This document shows, in pieces, positions 32,607-40,143 of a stretch of 64,000 nt of DNA (within the stretch, counting starts at the first letter, position 1; the number at the start of each line of letters is the position of its first letter). Both the position numbers and the translations under genes were made by a program. The notes below the pieces were generated by a model that searched no databases, was not told the DNA's origin, and saw only the letters and a program-made list of their open reading frames with translations. The DNA lies in the NCBI RefSeq assembly GCF_002243515.1, contig NZ_CP022657.1:278001-342000 (forward strand), read 5' to 3'. This DNA is from Tumebacillus algifaecis. Its GTDB lineage: Bacteria > Bacillota > Bacilli > Tumebacillales > Tumebacillaceae.

Positions 32607-34127
32607 TTACTTGTTGTCGTCCGGATTGGTGACTTCGCCGACGGCGCGGTTGCCGTTCATCGGGAGGAGCCAGCTTTCCTGCTCTCCGTTCGGACCTTTT
32701 ACTTTGATCTCGATCTGAAGCAGGTCGATCTCGGTTCCATCAAACCATGTGATCCTCTTCTCGGAGCGGGTGATCGCGCCGAACTCCACCAGTTCATAGC
32801 CGGCTTTCAGTTTTTGCAACCAGTCGTCAAACGGTGCAAACGGCTCTTTGTAATTACTCATAAAACTTCTGTTTTTGCCTGGTTCGATATAGATGTAGGC
32901 TTGTGCATAGCTCCACTTGTCGTCTTTCAAATTCTTGATGATGGCAGTGGCCGTCTCTTTCATGCGCTCCTCTTGCTTCTTGATCTGCTCCTCCAATTCC
33001 TTTTTCATCAGATCGACCTGTTGTTCCTCCACCTGTGCCGTCGCGCTGATGACGGTCGGTGATTTATTGGGCAAGAAGACGAGGATCAGCACACAGGCGG
33101 CCACGGCAGCTGTACCAAACGCCATGACCGGCTTGTTTTGCATCAGCGGCTTGGTGCGGTACAGGTAAGGGCGAGCCAGTCGCTTCTGCAGCTGTTTGGA
33201 GAAGAAGGACAGGATCAGAATCGACAGGGTCAAGAACAGACCGGCTGAGAACAGCAGCCACGGATATTCGCGCAAGGCGCGTGAACCGTAGGAGATCATC
33301 CCGCCCCATTCTCCGGTCATCGTCAGCGTCATGAACTGCTGGGGAGGGCCGTCATCGTAAACGAAGCGCTCCCCGCCGCCGAGGAAGATGTTGAGGACGG
33401 CGAGCTGACCGATCAGGAACAGCACTTGGATGAAATCGGTCAAAATGGCGAACCACATATCGGGACGCAAATGTGGCATCAGGTGGCGGAACACGATGCG
33501 GGATGTGGAGGCACCCATCGTCTTCGCCGCGCCGATATACTCTTTTGCCGCAAAGAAGCGGGCTCGCTCGGCCATCTGGTGTGCGATCTGAAAGATGCCG
33601 ATCAGCACGAGCAAGCTGAAGAGCAGGAAGGCGAACATCAGAATCTTGGGATCGTTCGGGTTCATCCCTTGGTTCATCCCGAGCAGTATCGACATACCGT
33701 ATAGGGTCGGGAAGACGAACAGCAAGGTCGGGACGCCGGAGGTGATCAGTTGCAGCGTTTGGATGATCTTGCCGCCGCGTCCGGTGGACCCGGCGTACAA
33801 TCCAAGCGGCAAGGCGATCACAAAGCGCACCACGGTGACGAGGAACGCGAAGCCGAGCGTGTATTTCGCACCATTTAACAACAGCGACAACACATCATAG
33901 CCGCGGTGGTCGGTGCCGAGCGGATGTTCGAAGCTCGGGCCGAACGGTGGCGAAATCGGCGTTTTTACGCCATTGATCGTTTCATAGGTAACGCCGATCT
34001 TATGGTCTTGCGTGATCTCATAAGGCATCAGATAAGAGCCGAACACAGCGACAAACACGAGGAGCAACAGTAGTACCCAGGCCAGTTGATAGAGCAGGCG
34101 GTCTTTTTTCGCACCGTTTTGGTTCAT
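32607..34127 (-). CDS. Opp/Dpp-type ABC transporter permease with a C-terminal extracytoplasmic extension
   Basis: The first 330 or so residues are a DppC/OppC-like permease: HPLGTDHRGYDVLSLLLNGA near residue 65, then EYIGAAKTMGASTSRIVFRH, the EAA loop that contacts the ATPase. After a further membrane segment (VMAFGTAAVAACVLILVFLP, about 345-365) comes an unusual tail of about 140 residues: a charged coiled coil (DLMKKELEEQIKKQEERMKE) and a beta-rich domain ending in WLLPMNGNRAVGEVTNPD. Normal DppC is about 300 residues. AAGGAGGG precedes the ATG, and the stop of the upstream permease lies one base before it. No ATPase or binding-protein gene is next to it. Confidence 0.8.
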   Translation of the reverse strand: MNQNGAKKDRLLYQLAWVLLLLLVFVAVFGSYLMPYEITQDHKIGVTYETINGVKTPISPPFGPSFEHPLGTDHRGYDVLSLLLNGAKYTLGFAFLVTVVRFVIALPLGLYAGSTGRGGKIIQTLQLITSGVPTLLFVFPTLYGMSILLGMNQGMNPNDPKILMFAFLLFSLLVLIGIFQIAHQMAERARFFAAKEYIGAAKTMGASTSRIVFRHLMPHLRPDMWFAILTDFIQVLFLIGQLAVLNIFLGGGERFVYDDGPPQQFMTLTMTGEWGGMISYGSRALREYPWLLFSAGLFLTLSILILSFFSKQLQKRLARPYLYRTKPLMQNKPVMAFGTAAVAACVLILVFLPNKSPTVISATAQVEEQQVDLMKKELEEQIKKQEERMKETATAIIKNLKDDKWSYAQAYIYIEPGKNRSFMSNYKEPFAPFDDWLQKLKAGYELVEFGAITRSEKRITWFDGTEIDLLQIEIKVKGPNGEQESWLLPMNGNRAVGEVTNPDDNK

Positions 34128-34128
34128 G

Positions 34129-35199
34129 CTACGCGCCCTCCTTCGTGCTTACGACCACGCGGCTGCGCAGCAAGGCGAACAACCCTTGTACGAACAGCGC
34201 GAAAGCTGCGAGGATTGCGCAGGTCGTCGCCAGAGACGAGACGTAACCGATGCTTTGGTTGACCGCATAGCCACCAAGACCGAAGATGTTGGCCATGACT
34301 TCCACGACGACAAGCGAAGTCAGCGCCACCGAGACGGCCCGCGGGATGATCGTCAGGAAATCTTCCATCGTGTTGCGCATCATGTGCCGAAAGATGACCG
34401 CGGGACGCGAGAGCCCTTTCGAATAAGCCGTTTTGATGTAGCCTTCTTCCCACTCGCGTTCAAAGGCGATGCGCATGGTTCCATAGATCAAGGCGGCTGG
34501 CAAGAGGGAGATCGCCAACATCGGGATCAACAGCGGTGTTTGTTTGACAAATTGCATGATGATGATCACGGGCGACCCGACCAATTTATTGACCGAAATC
34601 GCGGCAAACTGCAGGAGCACGACGACGAAAAAGTCGGGAAGAGACAAGAGTAGTCCTTGTCCCGCGTCGAGCACCTTGCCCACTTTCGGCTTCCAAACGG
34701 CGAGCAATGCGGCCAAAAAGCCGACGGCCACGCCGATCAGCAGCCCTGGCAACAGGTAGGACAGCGAGCGTTTGATCATCTCGGCGAGCGAATTGGTGAT
34801 CGGGATCGGCTTTTGTCGCGACTTGTATGCGATCACACCGAAATCTCCATCCAGATAGGACTTGATCTGTACGTTCAGCGCTTCCCCATAGCGAGAGAAA
34901 TTGAAGGAGGGAGTCGTGACCACAGGCAGTGTGAGCTGCACCTCTTTGTGGCGGCCGATCTGTCGCTCCAGTTCTTCTTTTTTGGCAGCAGGCACGGAGA
35001 TATATCCGGCGCCTTCATCGACGATTGCGGTGCCCGGGAAGGCATTGATTACATTGTGAATGTTTCCGCCTGGAAGCAGGACGATCTGAATCTGGTCTTT
35101 CGAGATCACATCGATCCCTTTGTCCAGATTGCTGATCAACAGGATTCCGGCTAAGATGCCGACTGCGACCAGCAGTCCCTGTAAGAACCTTACCATCAT
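34129..35199 (-). CDS. Opp/Dpp-type ABC transporter permease (DppB-like) with an extracytoplasmic insert
   Basis: The 356-residue protein has a first membrane helix (FLQGLLVAVGILAGILLIS), about 100 extracytoplasmic residues (VLLPGGNIHNVINAFPGTAI, GDFGVIAYKSRQKPIPITNS), and five more helices. The EAA-like loop is GYIKTAYSKGLSRPAVIFRH, typical of DppB. Start is uncertain: ATG 35199 has a modest GGGGAT upstream; GTG 35226 adds nine residues. It is immediately followed by the second permease, so the two probably form a heterodimer. Substrate is unknown, with peptides or nickel as the family's usual cargo. Confidence 0.75.
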   Translation of the reverse strand: MMVRFLQGLLVAVGILAGILLISNLDKGIDVISKDQIQIVLLPGGNIHNVINAFPGTAIVDEGAGYISVPAAKKEELERQIGRHKEVQLTLPVVTTPSFNFSRYGEALNVQIKSYLDGDFGVIAYKSRQKPIPITNSLAEMIKRSLSYLLPGLLIGVAVGFLAALLAVWKPKVGKVLDAGQGLLLSLPDFFVVVLLQFAAISVNKLVGSPVIIIMQFVKQTPLLIPMLAISLLPAALIYGTMRIAFEREWEEGYIKTAYSKGLSRPAVIFRHMMRNTMEDFLTIIPRAVSVALTSLVVVEVMANIFGLGGYAVNQSIGYVSSLATTCAILAAFALFVQGLFALLRSRVVVSTKEGA

Positions 35200-35257
35200 C
35201 AATCCCCATTTCTCTGTGTATGACACCCCGAAGTAGTCTTGCCTATATAGACTAAAT

Positions 35258-35288
35258 ATTACACCGAAACGTTGCGTAATGTCGCAAC
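35258..35288 (-). promoter_or_regulatory. Promoter with overlapping inverted repeat upstream of the permeases
   Basis: On the minus strand TTGCGA (35287-35282) and TGTAAT (35263-35258) are 18 bp apart. GTTGCG-N6-CGCAAC at 35271-35288 is a perfect inverted repeat over the -35, a likely repressor site. Confidence 0.5.
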
Positions 35289-35349
35289 TTTCTAAAAAAG
35301 AATGTAAATTAAAGGTGATTCAATAGGTAGGTCCAACAGATAAGCATAC

Positions 35350-35376
35350 AAAAACCGTCCTAGAGGCCAGGACGGC
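35350..35376 (-). terminator. Terminator of the peptide/HEMMH operon
   Basis: CCGTCCT (35355-35361) pairs with AGGACGG (35369-35375). On the minus strand it is followed by TTTTTG, just after the HEMMH gene stop. Confidence 0.8.
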
Positions 35377-35383
35377 ATTGGCG

Positions 35384-36856
35384 TTATTTAGGTTCCAGCA
35401 GGTAGCTTCCCGGCACGACGATCATTTTGGACAGCTTTTCGCGGCACTCCGGATTGGTCACGTGTGACACGCTGGTCAGGATGTCCATTTTCGTTTGATG
35501 CAGGGCTTCGTCATGTGTAGACGAATCGGGGTGAGTGTAGCGATCGACCGCGTATTTCGCAAAGTCGAACAGTTCCCCTTGCACGACCTGTTCACCGTCG
35601 GAGCCGTAATTTTTCGACAGGTATCCGCGCATCTCGGCGAGGCGGTAGAGCAATTCTTTCCACGCCAGTCCCTCTTTACTCTGCTTGCGGACCTGCGGGT
35701 CAGGCTCGGGCAGGGTTGTGCAGGACAGCATGTCCGACCAGTTGTGCCAAGCGTCCGGCGCGAGGCACTCGGTCAGCTTTTGCGCACAGTACGCATTGCG
35801 TGGGAGCAGCTCGATCACTTCGCGGAAGCCAGGGATGCGGTTGCGATCGATCGCTTTTTTCGCCCAGCGGACGTGGCGGTGCTGGTTATCTAGGTAGGCT
35901 TTAAACGAAGGGTGGATCATGTCGAACTCATAATCGCTGAGGTGATGTGTCGCCAGAATCTGCTCTTTGATCGCATTGTCCGGCGGGAAGAATTCACCTT
36001 CGCCTAGCAACATGACGCGTTTGCGGTACATAAAGAGCGACTTGTCTGTGACGCCTTCGTGCTGCCCCTGCATGACTTCATAACGAAAAGTCCCATACTC
36101 TGGGAACGTCGTCACCGCCGAAAAGCCGTCATCGATCAGGTTGAGGTCATCGCGTATCGCCATCAATTCGCGCATGATCACCTCTTCCATCACCGACACC
36201 GAGCCTTCGATGTGCGTAAAATAGGTGATGTCCTCTTCCGGGGTGCCAAGCACGCGCGTATAGAGGTCGTGGAAGTTCAGAATGTGCATCATCTCGTGAA
36301 TGTAGTTTTGGAACGGATAGCGGATCACCGTACCTTGATCACCGCCGACAAAAGCGGCGCGGCGTTGATAGATGCGCCCGTGCTCCGGACGAAACGCGTC
36401 CTGTGCGTTTTCATCAGGATCGACGTACAGTTCATAGCCTTCGTTGTAGCTGTGAATCCAGACGGCCATATAGGTCGGCGACAACAAGAGCGCCGTGGAA
36501 TGATTCAGAATTCGCGCAGGCATATTGAACATGTGATCGTTGATCTCTGGGCGCGCGGACAGATAGGACATGCCGACGGCAAGAGCTTGATACAGTTCAA
36601 ATTCGCCTTCTGTCGCCATCTCGACACAAAAACGGTGCAGCGCTTGTAGCCACGTGGTCATCCGATCATCGGACACGTCATAGGTAGTGGTAAAGCGCTC
36701 CAGCGCTTGTTCGAAGTCTTCCGGCTCCACGGTCAAAAAGACGTTCAGCCCATCAACCCACAAATCGGAGCCGATCTCAGTATCAAACCAGCCTGCTTGA
36801 TCGTCGCTCATGGTGCGCAATGTATGATATTGAACCAAAAGGTCTGAGGTATTCAT
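35384..36856 (-). CDS. 490-residue HEMMH protein of unknown family, last gene of a small-peptide operon
   Basis: The protein is soluble by eye, with no signal peptide. The only known motif is HEMMH at residues 187-191 in NYIHEMMHILNFHDLYTR, a zinc- or iron-binding HExxH. A second acidic stretch EGSVSVMEEVIMRELM (about 218-233) could supply a third ligand, as in gluzincins. Four Cys lie in the C-terminal part. Two readings fit: a metallopeptidase that processes the peptides encoded upstream, or a HExxH peptide-modifying enzyme of the kind annotated as 2-oxoglutarate-dependent peptide beta-hydroxylase. AAAGGATGAG precedes the ATG. It is separated from the repeat peptide gene by a hairpin that could reduce its expression. 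Confidence 0.7.
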   Translation of the reverse strand: MNTSDLLVQYHTLRTMSDDQAGWFDTEIGSDLWVDGLNVFLTVEPEDFEQALERFTTTYDVSDDRMTTWLQALHRFCVEMATEGEFELYQALAVGMSYLSARPEINDHMFNMPARILNHSTALLLSPTYMAVWIHSYNEGYELYVDPDENAQDAFRPEHGRIYQRRAAFVGGDQGTVIRYPFQNYIHEMMHILNFHDLYTRVLGTPEEDITYFTHIEGSVSVMEEVIMRELMAIRDDLNLIDDGFSAVTTFPEYGTFRYEVMQGQHEGVTDKSLFMYRKRVMLLGEGEFFPPDNAIKEQILATHHLSDYEFDMIHPSFKAYLDNQHRHVRWAKKAIDRNRIPGFREVIELLPRNAYCAQKLTECLAPDAWHNWSDMLSCTTLPEPDPQVRKQSKEGLAWKELLYRLAEMRGYLSKNYGSDGEQVVQGELFDFAKYAVDRYTHPDSSTHDEALHQTKMDILTSVSHVTNPECREKLSKMIVVPGSYLLEPK

Positions 36857-36896
36857 GAGTTCTCATCCTTTACGGGATAGATTTCGCAAATAAAAT

Positions 36897-36925
36897 GTGC
36901 CCTTTCCCGGTCCGAGAAAGGGCAC
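36897..36925 (-). terminator. Intercistronic hairpin between repeat-peptide gene and HEMMH gene
   Basis: GTGCCCTTTC pairs perfectly with GAAAGGGCAC around a 9-nt loop. On the minus strand ATTTTATTT follows. It lies between two co-oriented genes, so it probably attenuates rather than stops transcription. Confidence 0.65.
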
Positions 36926-36934
36926 GAGACGAGC

Positions 36935-37246
36935 TTAGATTTCAGCGACGATGCCGATCGGGCGCAGTTCTTTCGTAGCAGAAAACTCAGCCGGGATGCC
37001 AATCGGGTTGATTTCTTTCGCAAATTCGATCGGGTTGATGATGCCGATCGGACGCAGTTCTTTCGCAGCAGTAAACTCAGCCGGGATGCCGATCGGGTTG
37101 ATTTCTTTCACAAATTCGATCGGAACGATGCCGATCGGACGTGCTTCTTTCACATCGATAATTTCGCCGATGATACCGATCGGGCGGATGACTTTTGCTT
37201 TCGGAACGAGGTGCGATTGGACAGCTACTTTTGTTACTTTTTTCAT
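36935..37246 (-). CDS. 103-aa peptide with six [RN]PIGI repeats (peptide D)
   Basis: The first 14 residues, MKKVTKVAVQSHLV, match the N-terminus of peptide A (MKKVVKTAVNSILV) at 10 positions. After PKAKVI come six units beginning RPIGI or NPIGI, spaced 14-15 residues: RPIGIIGEIIDVKEA, RPIGIVPIEFVKEI, NPIGIPAEFTAAKEL, RPIGIINPIEFAKEI, NPIGIPAEFSATKEL and RPIGIVAEI. There is no Cys, no signal peptide and no membrane segment. The design is that of a multi-core precursor. AAGGAGGA lies 7 nt before ATG 37246. It could instead be a repetitive structural protein. Confidence 0.78.
   Translation of the reverse strand: MKKVTKVAVQSHLVPKAKVIRPIGIIGEIIDVKEARPIGIVPIEFVKEINPIGIPAEFTAAKELRPIGIINPIEFAKEINPIGIPAEFSATKELRPIGIVAEI
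36940..37190 (-). repeat. Tandem coding repeats of about 45 bp inside peptide D
   Basis: The segment CCGATCGG with flanking bases recurs about every 42-45 bp, and two 90-bp blocks (NPIGI...KEL plus RPIGI) are nearly identical. This implies recent unit duplication. Confidence 0.75.
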
Positions 37247-37259
37247 GGTCAGTTCCTCC

Positions 37260-37352
37260 TTAGAATTCAATCAAGATGGTGATGTGGACTGTTTCTTTTG
37301 CGTCAGCGATGATCGGAGCTTTGACAGTCGCTTTTTTCACAACTTTTTTCAT
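37260..37352 (-). CDS. 30-aa peptide C of the small-peptide operon
   Basis: The peptide starts MKKVVKKATVKAPIIADAKE and ends VHITILIEF. It shares the MKKVVK start with peptides A and B, though the rest is different and more hydrophobic at the C-terminus. GAGGAA lies 8 nt before ATG 37352. The stop codon overlaps the RBS region of peptide D, so translation may be coupled. It is too short for default gene finders. Confidence 0.6.
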   Translation of the reverse strand: MKKVVKKATVKAPIIADAKETVHITILIEF

Positions 37353-37386
37353 CGGTCATTTCCTCGTTTCTACATAAAAGTAGCAA

Positions 37387-37476
37387 TTACTTAACGTTGG
37401 ACCAGCCGATCCATTTTACTTGCTTTACTTGCTCAACCAAAGCAGAGTTAAAGCCGCTTTTTACGACCTTTTTCAT
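37387..37476 (-). CDS. 29-aa peptide B of the small-peptide operon
   Basis: The peptide starts MKKVVKSGFNSALVEQ and continues VKQVKWIGWSNVK. It is a paralogue of peptide A: both share MKKVVK, NS-x-LVEQVKQVKWIG, and length, and differ mainly at positions 7-9 and in the last five residues. GAGGAGGTG precedes ATG 37476. The conserved middle with a variable C-terminus is the pattern of leader and core in RiPP precursors. Confidence 0.68.
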   Translation of the reverse strand: MKKVVKSGFNSALVEQVKQVKWIGWSNVK

Positions 37477-37519
37477 GTAGGACACCTCCTCTTCAAAATG
37501 ATTATTCATGACAAGTCGA

Positions 37520-37609
37520 TTACTGCTCGCTGACTCGGCCGATCCATTTTACTTGTTTTACTTGCTCAACCAAAATTGAGTTCACAGCAGTTTTTACTAC
37601 TTTTTTCAT
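37520..37609 (-). CDS. 29-aa peptide A, first gene of the small-peptide operon
   Basis: The peptide starts MKKVVKTAVNSILVEQ and continues VKQVKWIGRVSEQ. A strong GGGAGGTG lies 10 nt before ATG 37609, about 33 bp after the promoter -10. It is the first of four peptide genes in the same orientation. No Cys is present, which argues against lanthipeptides or sactipeptides; Trp, Lys and Ile are the notable residues near the C-terminus. Confidence 0.68.
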   Translation of the reverse strand: MKKVVKTAVNSILVEQVKQVKWIGRVSEQ

Positions 37610-37641
37610 TAGAAAAACACCTCCCTTTCATTTATACTTTA

Positions 37642-37670
37642 ATGATAAGTGGAGGCTCTTTGCAGGTCAA
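37642..37670 (-). promoter_or_regulatory. Sigma-A promoter of the small-peptide operon
   Basis: On the minus strand TTGACC (37670-37665) and TATCAT (37647-37642) are 17 bp apart. It is the only good promoter before the peptide A to HEMMH run. Confidence 0.7.
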
Positions 37671-37896
37671 TACCTTTCTGGTTAATAATTTAGAAAATTT
37701 GAGAAATTAAAGCTGAGTGAGCGAGTGAAAGTTTGGTGCAGGTGGTAGTTATCGACTGCTCTGCATCCTATCCTTTATAGAATCGCGTCGGGTCAGGGAA
37801 GCGGTTTCACAGGTTCGAACGGATGCCTGAAATTCACTATCGAATTTTTTGCGAAAATCGTGTATAAGTATAGGTGAGGTATTTTCGACATGTAAA
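37671..37896. other. Intergenic region between the peptide operon and the fad operon
   Basis: No gene is seen. The part to about 37740 is AT-rich and may hold regulatory sites of the divergent peptide promoter. TATAAG and TATAGG near 37863-37874 could be -10 elements of fadF, but no -35 lies at the right distance. Confidence 0.4.
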
Positions 37897-37910
37897 ACCG
37901 ACCGCTCGGT
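37897..37910 (+). promoter_or_regulatory. TetR-family pseudopalindrome upstream of fadF
   Basis: ACCGACCGCTCGGT resembles the site recorded for PfmR, a TetR-type fatty-acid degradation repressor of Thermus (TACCGACCGNTNGGTN, from memory). It lies 7 bp before a FadR-type box. Confidence 0.55.
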
Positions 37911-37917
37911 CTAAATT

Positions 37918-37935
37918 TGAATGATGATTCATTCA
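37918..37935 (+). promoter_or_regulatory. FadR-type operator
   Basis: TGAATGATGATTCATTCA is a 7+4+7 palindrome that fits the B. subtilis FadR (YsiA) box TGAATGA-N4-TCATTCA. FadR releases DNA on binding long-chain acyl-CoA. The site lies 56 bp before the fadF start, so it probably controls the whole beta-oxidation operon. Confidence 0.85.
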
Positions 37936-37991
37936 TGTAAAAACATTCATCTAGTATTGCAAATTCTGATTCGCAAAGGGGTTGAACAGAA

Positions 37992-40025
37992 ATGGCGTGG
38001 ATTAAAGTGCTCTTGTTCCTGATGCTCGCTGGGGTCGCAGGTTACTATAGCATTACGGCGTTATATCGCCGCTACCAGTACCTGATGCTCGGCGCAGAAG
38101 AAAATCGTTTCGATGACAGCGATGCGCGTATTAAAGGTTTCTTCAAGTACGTGTTGGGTCAAGGTAAGGTACTGGCTGAACCTGCCGGGATTGGCCACTT
38201 TATCATTTTCTATGGTTTTATCATCATCTCGATCGGCGCGATGGACTTCTTCGCCCATCATCTGACCGGGTCGCACATTCCGGGCCTTGGCTCGACTGTG
38301 TTTGTCGCCATGCATGAGGCGGCGAACATCTTGGTGCTGGTCGCGATTGCGATCGCCGCTGTTCGCCGATATATCTTGAAACCGATGCGCCTTGACGTGA
38401 CCGCTGAAGCCGGTTACATCATCGGCGCGATCGCGCTGCTCATCCTGTCCGACTTTGTCTACTGGGGTGCTGCTGATGCGCTGGAAGGTCACGATCCAGG
38501 CTTTATCGCTCCGATCGCAGGCTTCCTCGCAGGCGCGTTCGCTAGTATGTCCGATACGGCGGTCACGGCGATCAAAGAAGTGATGTTCTGGTTCCACACC
38601 GCCGTGCTGCTCGGTTTCGCAGTCTACATCCCGCGTTCGAAGCATTTGCACATGATCGGCGCGATGTTCAACGTCTATTTCCGCAAAACCGATTCTCGTC
38701 CGGCTGGCAAGCTGAAAAAGCTCGACCTCGAAGACGAGTCGATCGAAGAGTTCGGCGTGGGCCGCATCGACCAGTTCTCGTGGCGTCAATTGCTCGACGG
38801 CTATGCTTGCACCGAATGTGGCCGTTGCCATGTCAACTGCCCAGCTACGCTTTCCGGTACGCCGTTATCTCCGAAATACCTGATTTTGAAAATGAAAGAC
38901 CACCTGATCGACGTGGGCGACACGTTGCTCGAACAGAAGGTGCAAGGCGCTGCCGGCACCGGGGTCGAAGTGGCCGCTTCGGCAGAACTGCCGATGCTGA
39001 TCGGGGAAGAGCCGGGACAAGGCATCTACTCGGAAGACGAAATCTGGGCTTGCACCACTTGCCGTGCTTGTGAAGAAGCATGCCCGGTCTTTAACGAGCA
39101 TGTTGACAAAATTATCGACATGCGCCGTTACCTCGTCCTCACCGAAGGGAAAGCAGAACCGGAAGTCAATCGCGCATTCCAAAACTTGGAGCGCCAATCG
39201 AACGAATGGGGTCAAAACCGCTCCACCCGCGGTGATTGGGCGAAAGGTCTCGACATCCCGACGATGGCAGAAGTGGAAGGTGACGTGGAGTATCTGTTCT
39301 ATGTCGGTTCCTCCGCATCGTTCGATGTGCGCAACCAAAAGATCGCTCAAGCGTTCACGCGTTTGATGAAGGAAGCGGGCGTCTCCTTTGCCATTCTGGG
39401 TGCGGAAGAGGAGTCGGACGGCGACTCAGCCCGTCGCCTCGGCAACGAGTTTTTGTACCAGTCGCTGGCAGAAGCAAACATTGAGATTTTCCGCGAGTAC
39501 GGGGTGAAGAAAATTGTCACCACCTGCCCGCATGCATACAACACGTTCTTAAATGAATATCCTGACTTTGGTTTCGAAGCGGAAGAAGTGCTGCATCACA
39601 CCGAAATGCTGGCGAAGTTGATCGATGCTGGGAAACTGTCGCCGCTGCACGATGTCGATCACTTGCTGACTTTCCATGACTCTTGCTACTTGGGCCGTTA
39701 CAATGGCATCTACACCGCGCCGCGCTACATCATCACGAAAATCCCAGGCGTGCGTCTGGTCGAGATGGAGCGCAACAAAACGAAGAGCATGTGCTGTGGC
39801 GCAGGTGGCGGCGGTCTGTTCAAAGAGGACACCGGCACGGAGCGCATCAACGTGATGCGTACCGAGCAGGCGATGGAAACGGGCGCAACGGCGATCGGCA
39901 CCGCTTGTCCGTACTGCATGACGATGATCACCGATGGCACGAAGGCGAAAAACGTGGAAGAAAATCTTCCGGTCTATGACGTCGTAGAGTTGCTTGAGAT
40001 GTCCGTCTTCGGCGCGAAACACTAG
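37992..40025 (+). CDS. fadF: FadF/EtfD-type membrane iron-sulfur electron-transfer protein
   Basis: The 677-residue protein has about six N-terminal membrane helices (to about residue 225) like the NarI/HdrE haem-b type, then two [4Fe-4S] ferredoxin motifs: CTECGRCHVNCP near 272 and CTTCRACEEACP near 353. C-terminal HdrD-like CCG elements follow (FHDSCYLGRYN, CCGAGGGG near 600). B. subtilis FadF (YwjF) lies with acyl-CoA dehydrogenase genes; the mycobacterial counterpart EtfD moves electrons from ETF to menaquinone. That role fits here as first gene of a beta-oxidation operon behind a FadR box. AAAGGGG precedes the ATG. Confidence 0.88.
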   Translation: MAWIKVLLFLMLAGVAGYYSITALYRRYQYLMLGAEENRFDDSDARIKGFFKYVLGQGKVLAEPAGIGHFIIFYGFIIISIGAMDFFAHHLTGSHIPGLGSTVFVAMHEAANILVLVAIAIAAVRRYILKPMRLDVTAEAGYIIGAIALLILSDFVYWGAADALEGHDPGFIAPIAGFLAGAFASMSDTAVTAIKEVMFWFHTAVLLGFAVYIPRSKHLHMIGAMFNVYFRKTDSRPAGKLKKLDLEDESIEEFGVGRIDQFSWRQLLDGYACTECGRCHVNCPATLSGTPLSPKYLILKMKDHLIDVGDTLLEQKVQGAAGTGVEVAASAELPMLIGEEPGQGIYSEDEIWACTTCRACEEACPVFNEHVDKIIDMRRYLVLTEGKAEPEVNRAFQNLERQSNEWGQNRSTRGDWAKGLDIPTMAEVEGDVEYLFYVGSSASFDVRNQKIAQAFTRLMKEAGVSFAILGAEEESDGDSARRLGNEFLYQSLAEANIEIFREYGVKKIVTTCPHAYNTFLNEYPDFGFEAEEVLHHTEMLAKLIDAGKLSPLHDVDHLLTFHDSCYLGRYNGIYTAPRYIITKIPGVRLVEMERNKTKSMCCGAGGGGLFKEDTGTERINVMRTEQAMETGATAIGTACPYCMTMITDGTKAKNVEENLPVYDVVELLEMSVFGAKH

Positions 40026-40044
40026 TCTTCGTCACACGCATCTT

Positions 40045-40078
40045 GAAAGACACCGGAGCATTTCTGGTGTCTTTCTTC
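40045..40078 (+). terminator. Hairpin after fadF, possible partial terminator
   Basis: GAAAGACACC pairs with GGTGTCTTTC, followed by TTCC. The thiolase gene lies 66 bp further in the same direction, so read-through may occur. Confidence 0.65.
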
Positions 40079-40143
40079 CAGTCATACAAGTTTAGTCTAC
40101 TAAGTCAGTTTTTCCATTACGTAAGCCCAAAGGAGTTGTTTCT

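Noticed and set aside
37261-37394. C-terminal part of the 147-codon plus-strand frame antisense to peptides C and D
   Set aside because: The opposite strand has four RBS-ATG units with shared sequence; the plus-strand frame has no RBS and Phe/Ser-rich composition.
36935-37609. CRISPR-like array
   Set aside because: The repeats are in-frame coding repeats with RBS and stop codons, not repeat-spacer units.
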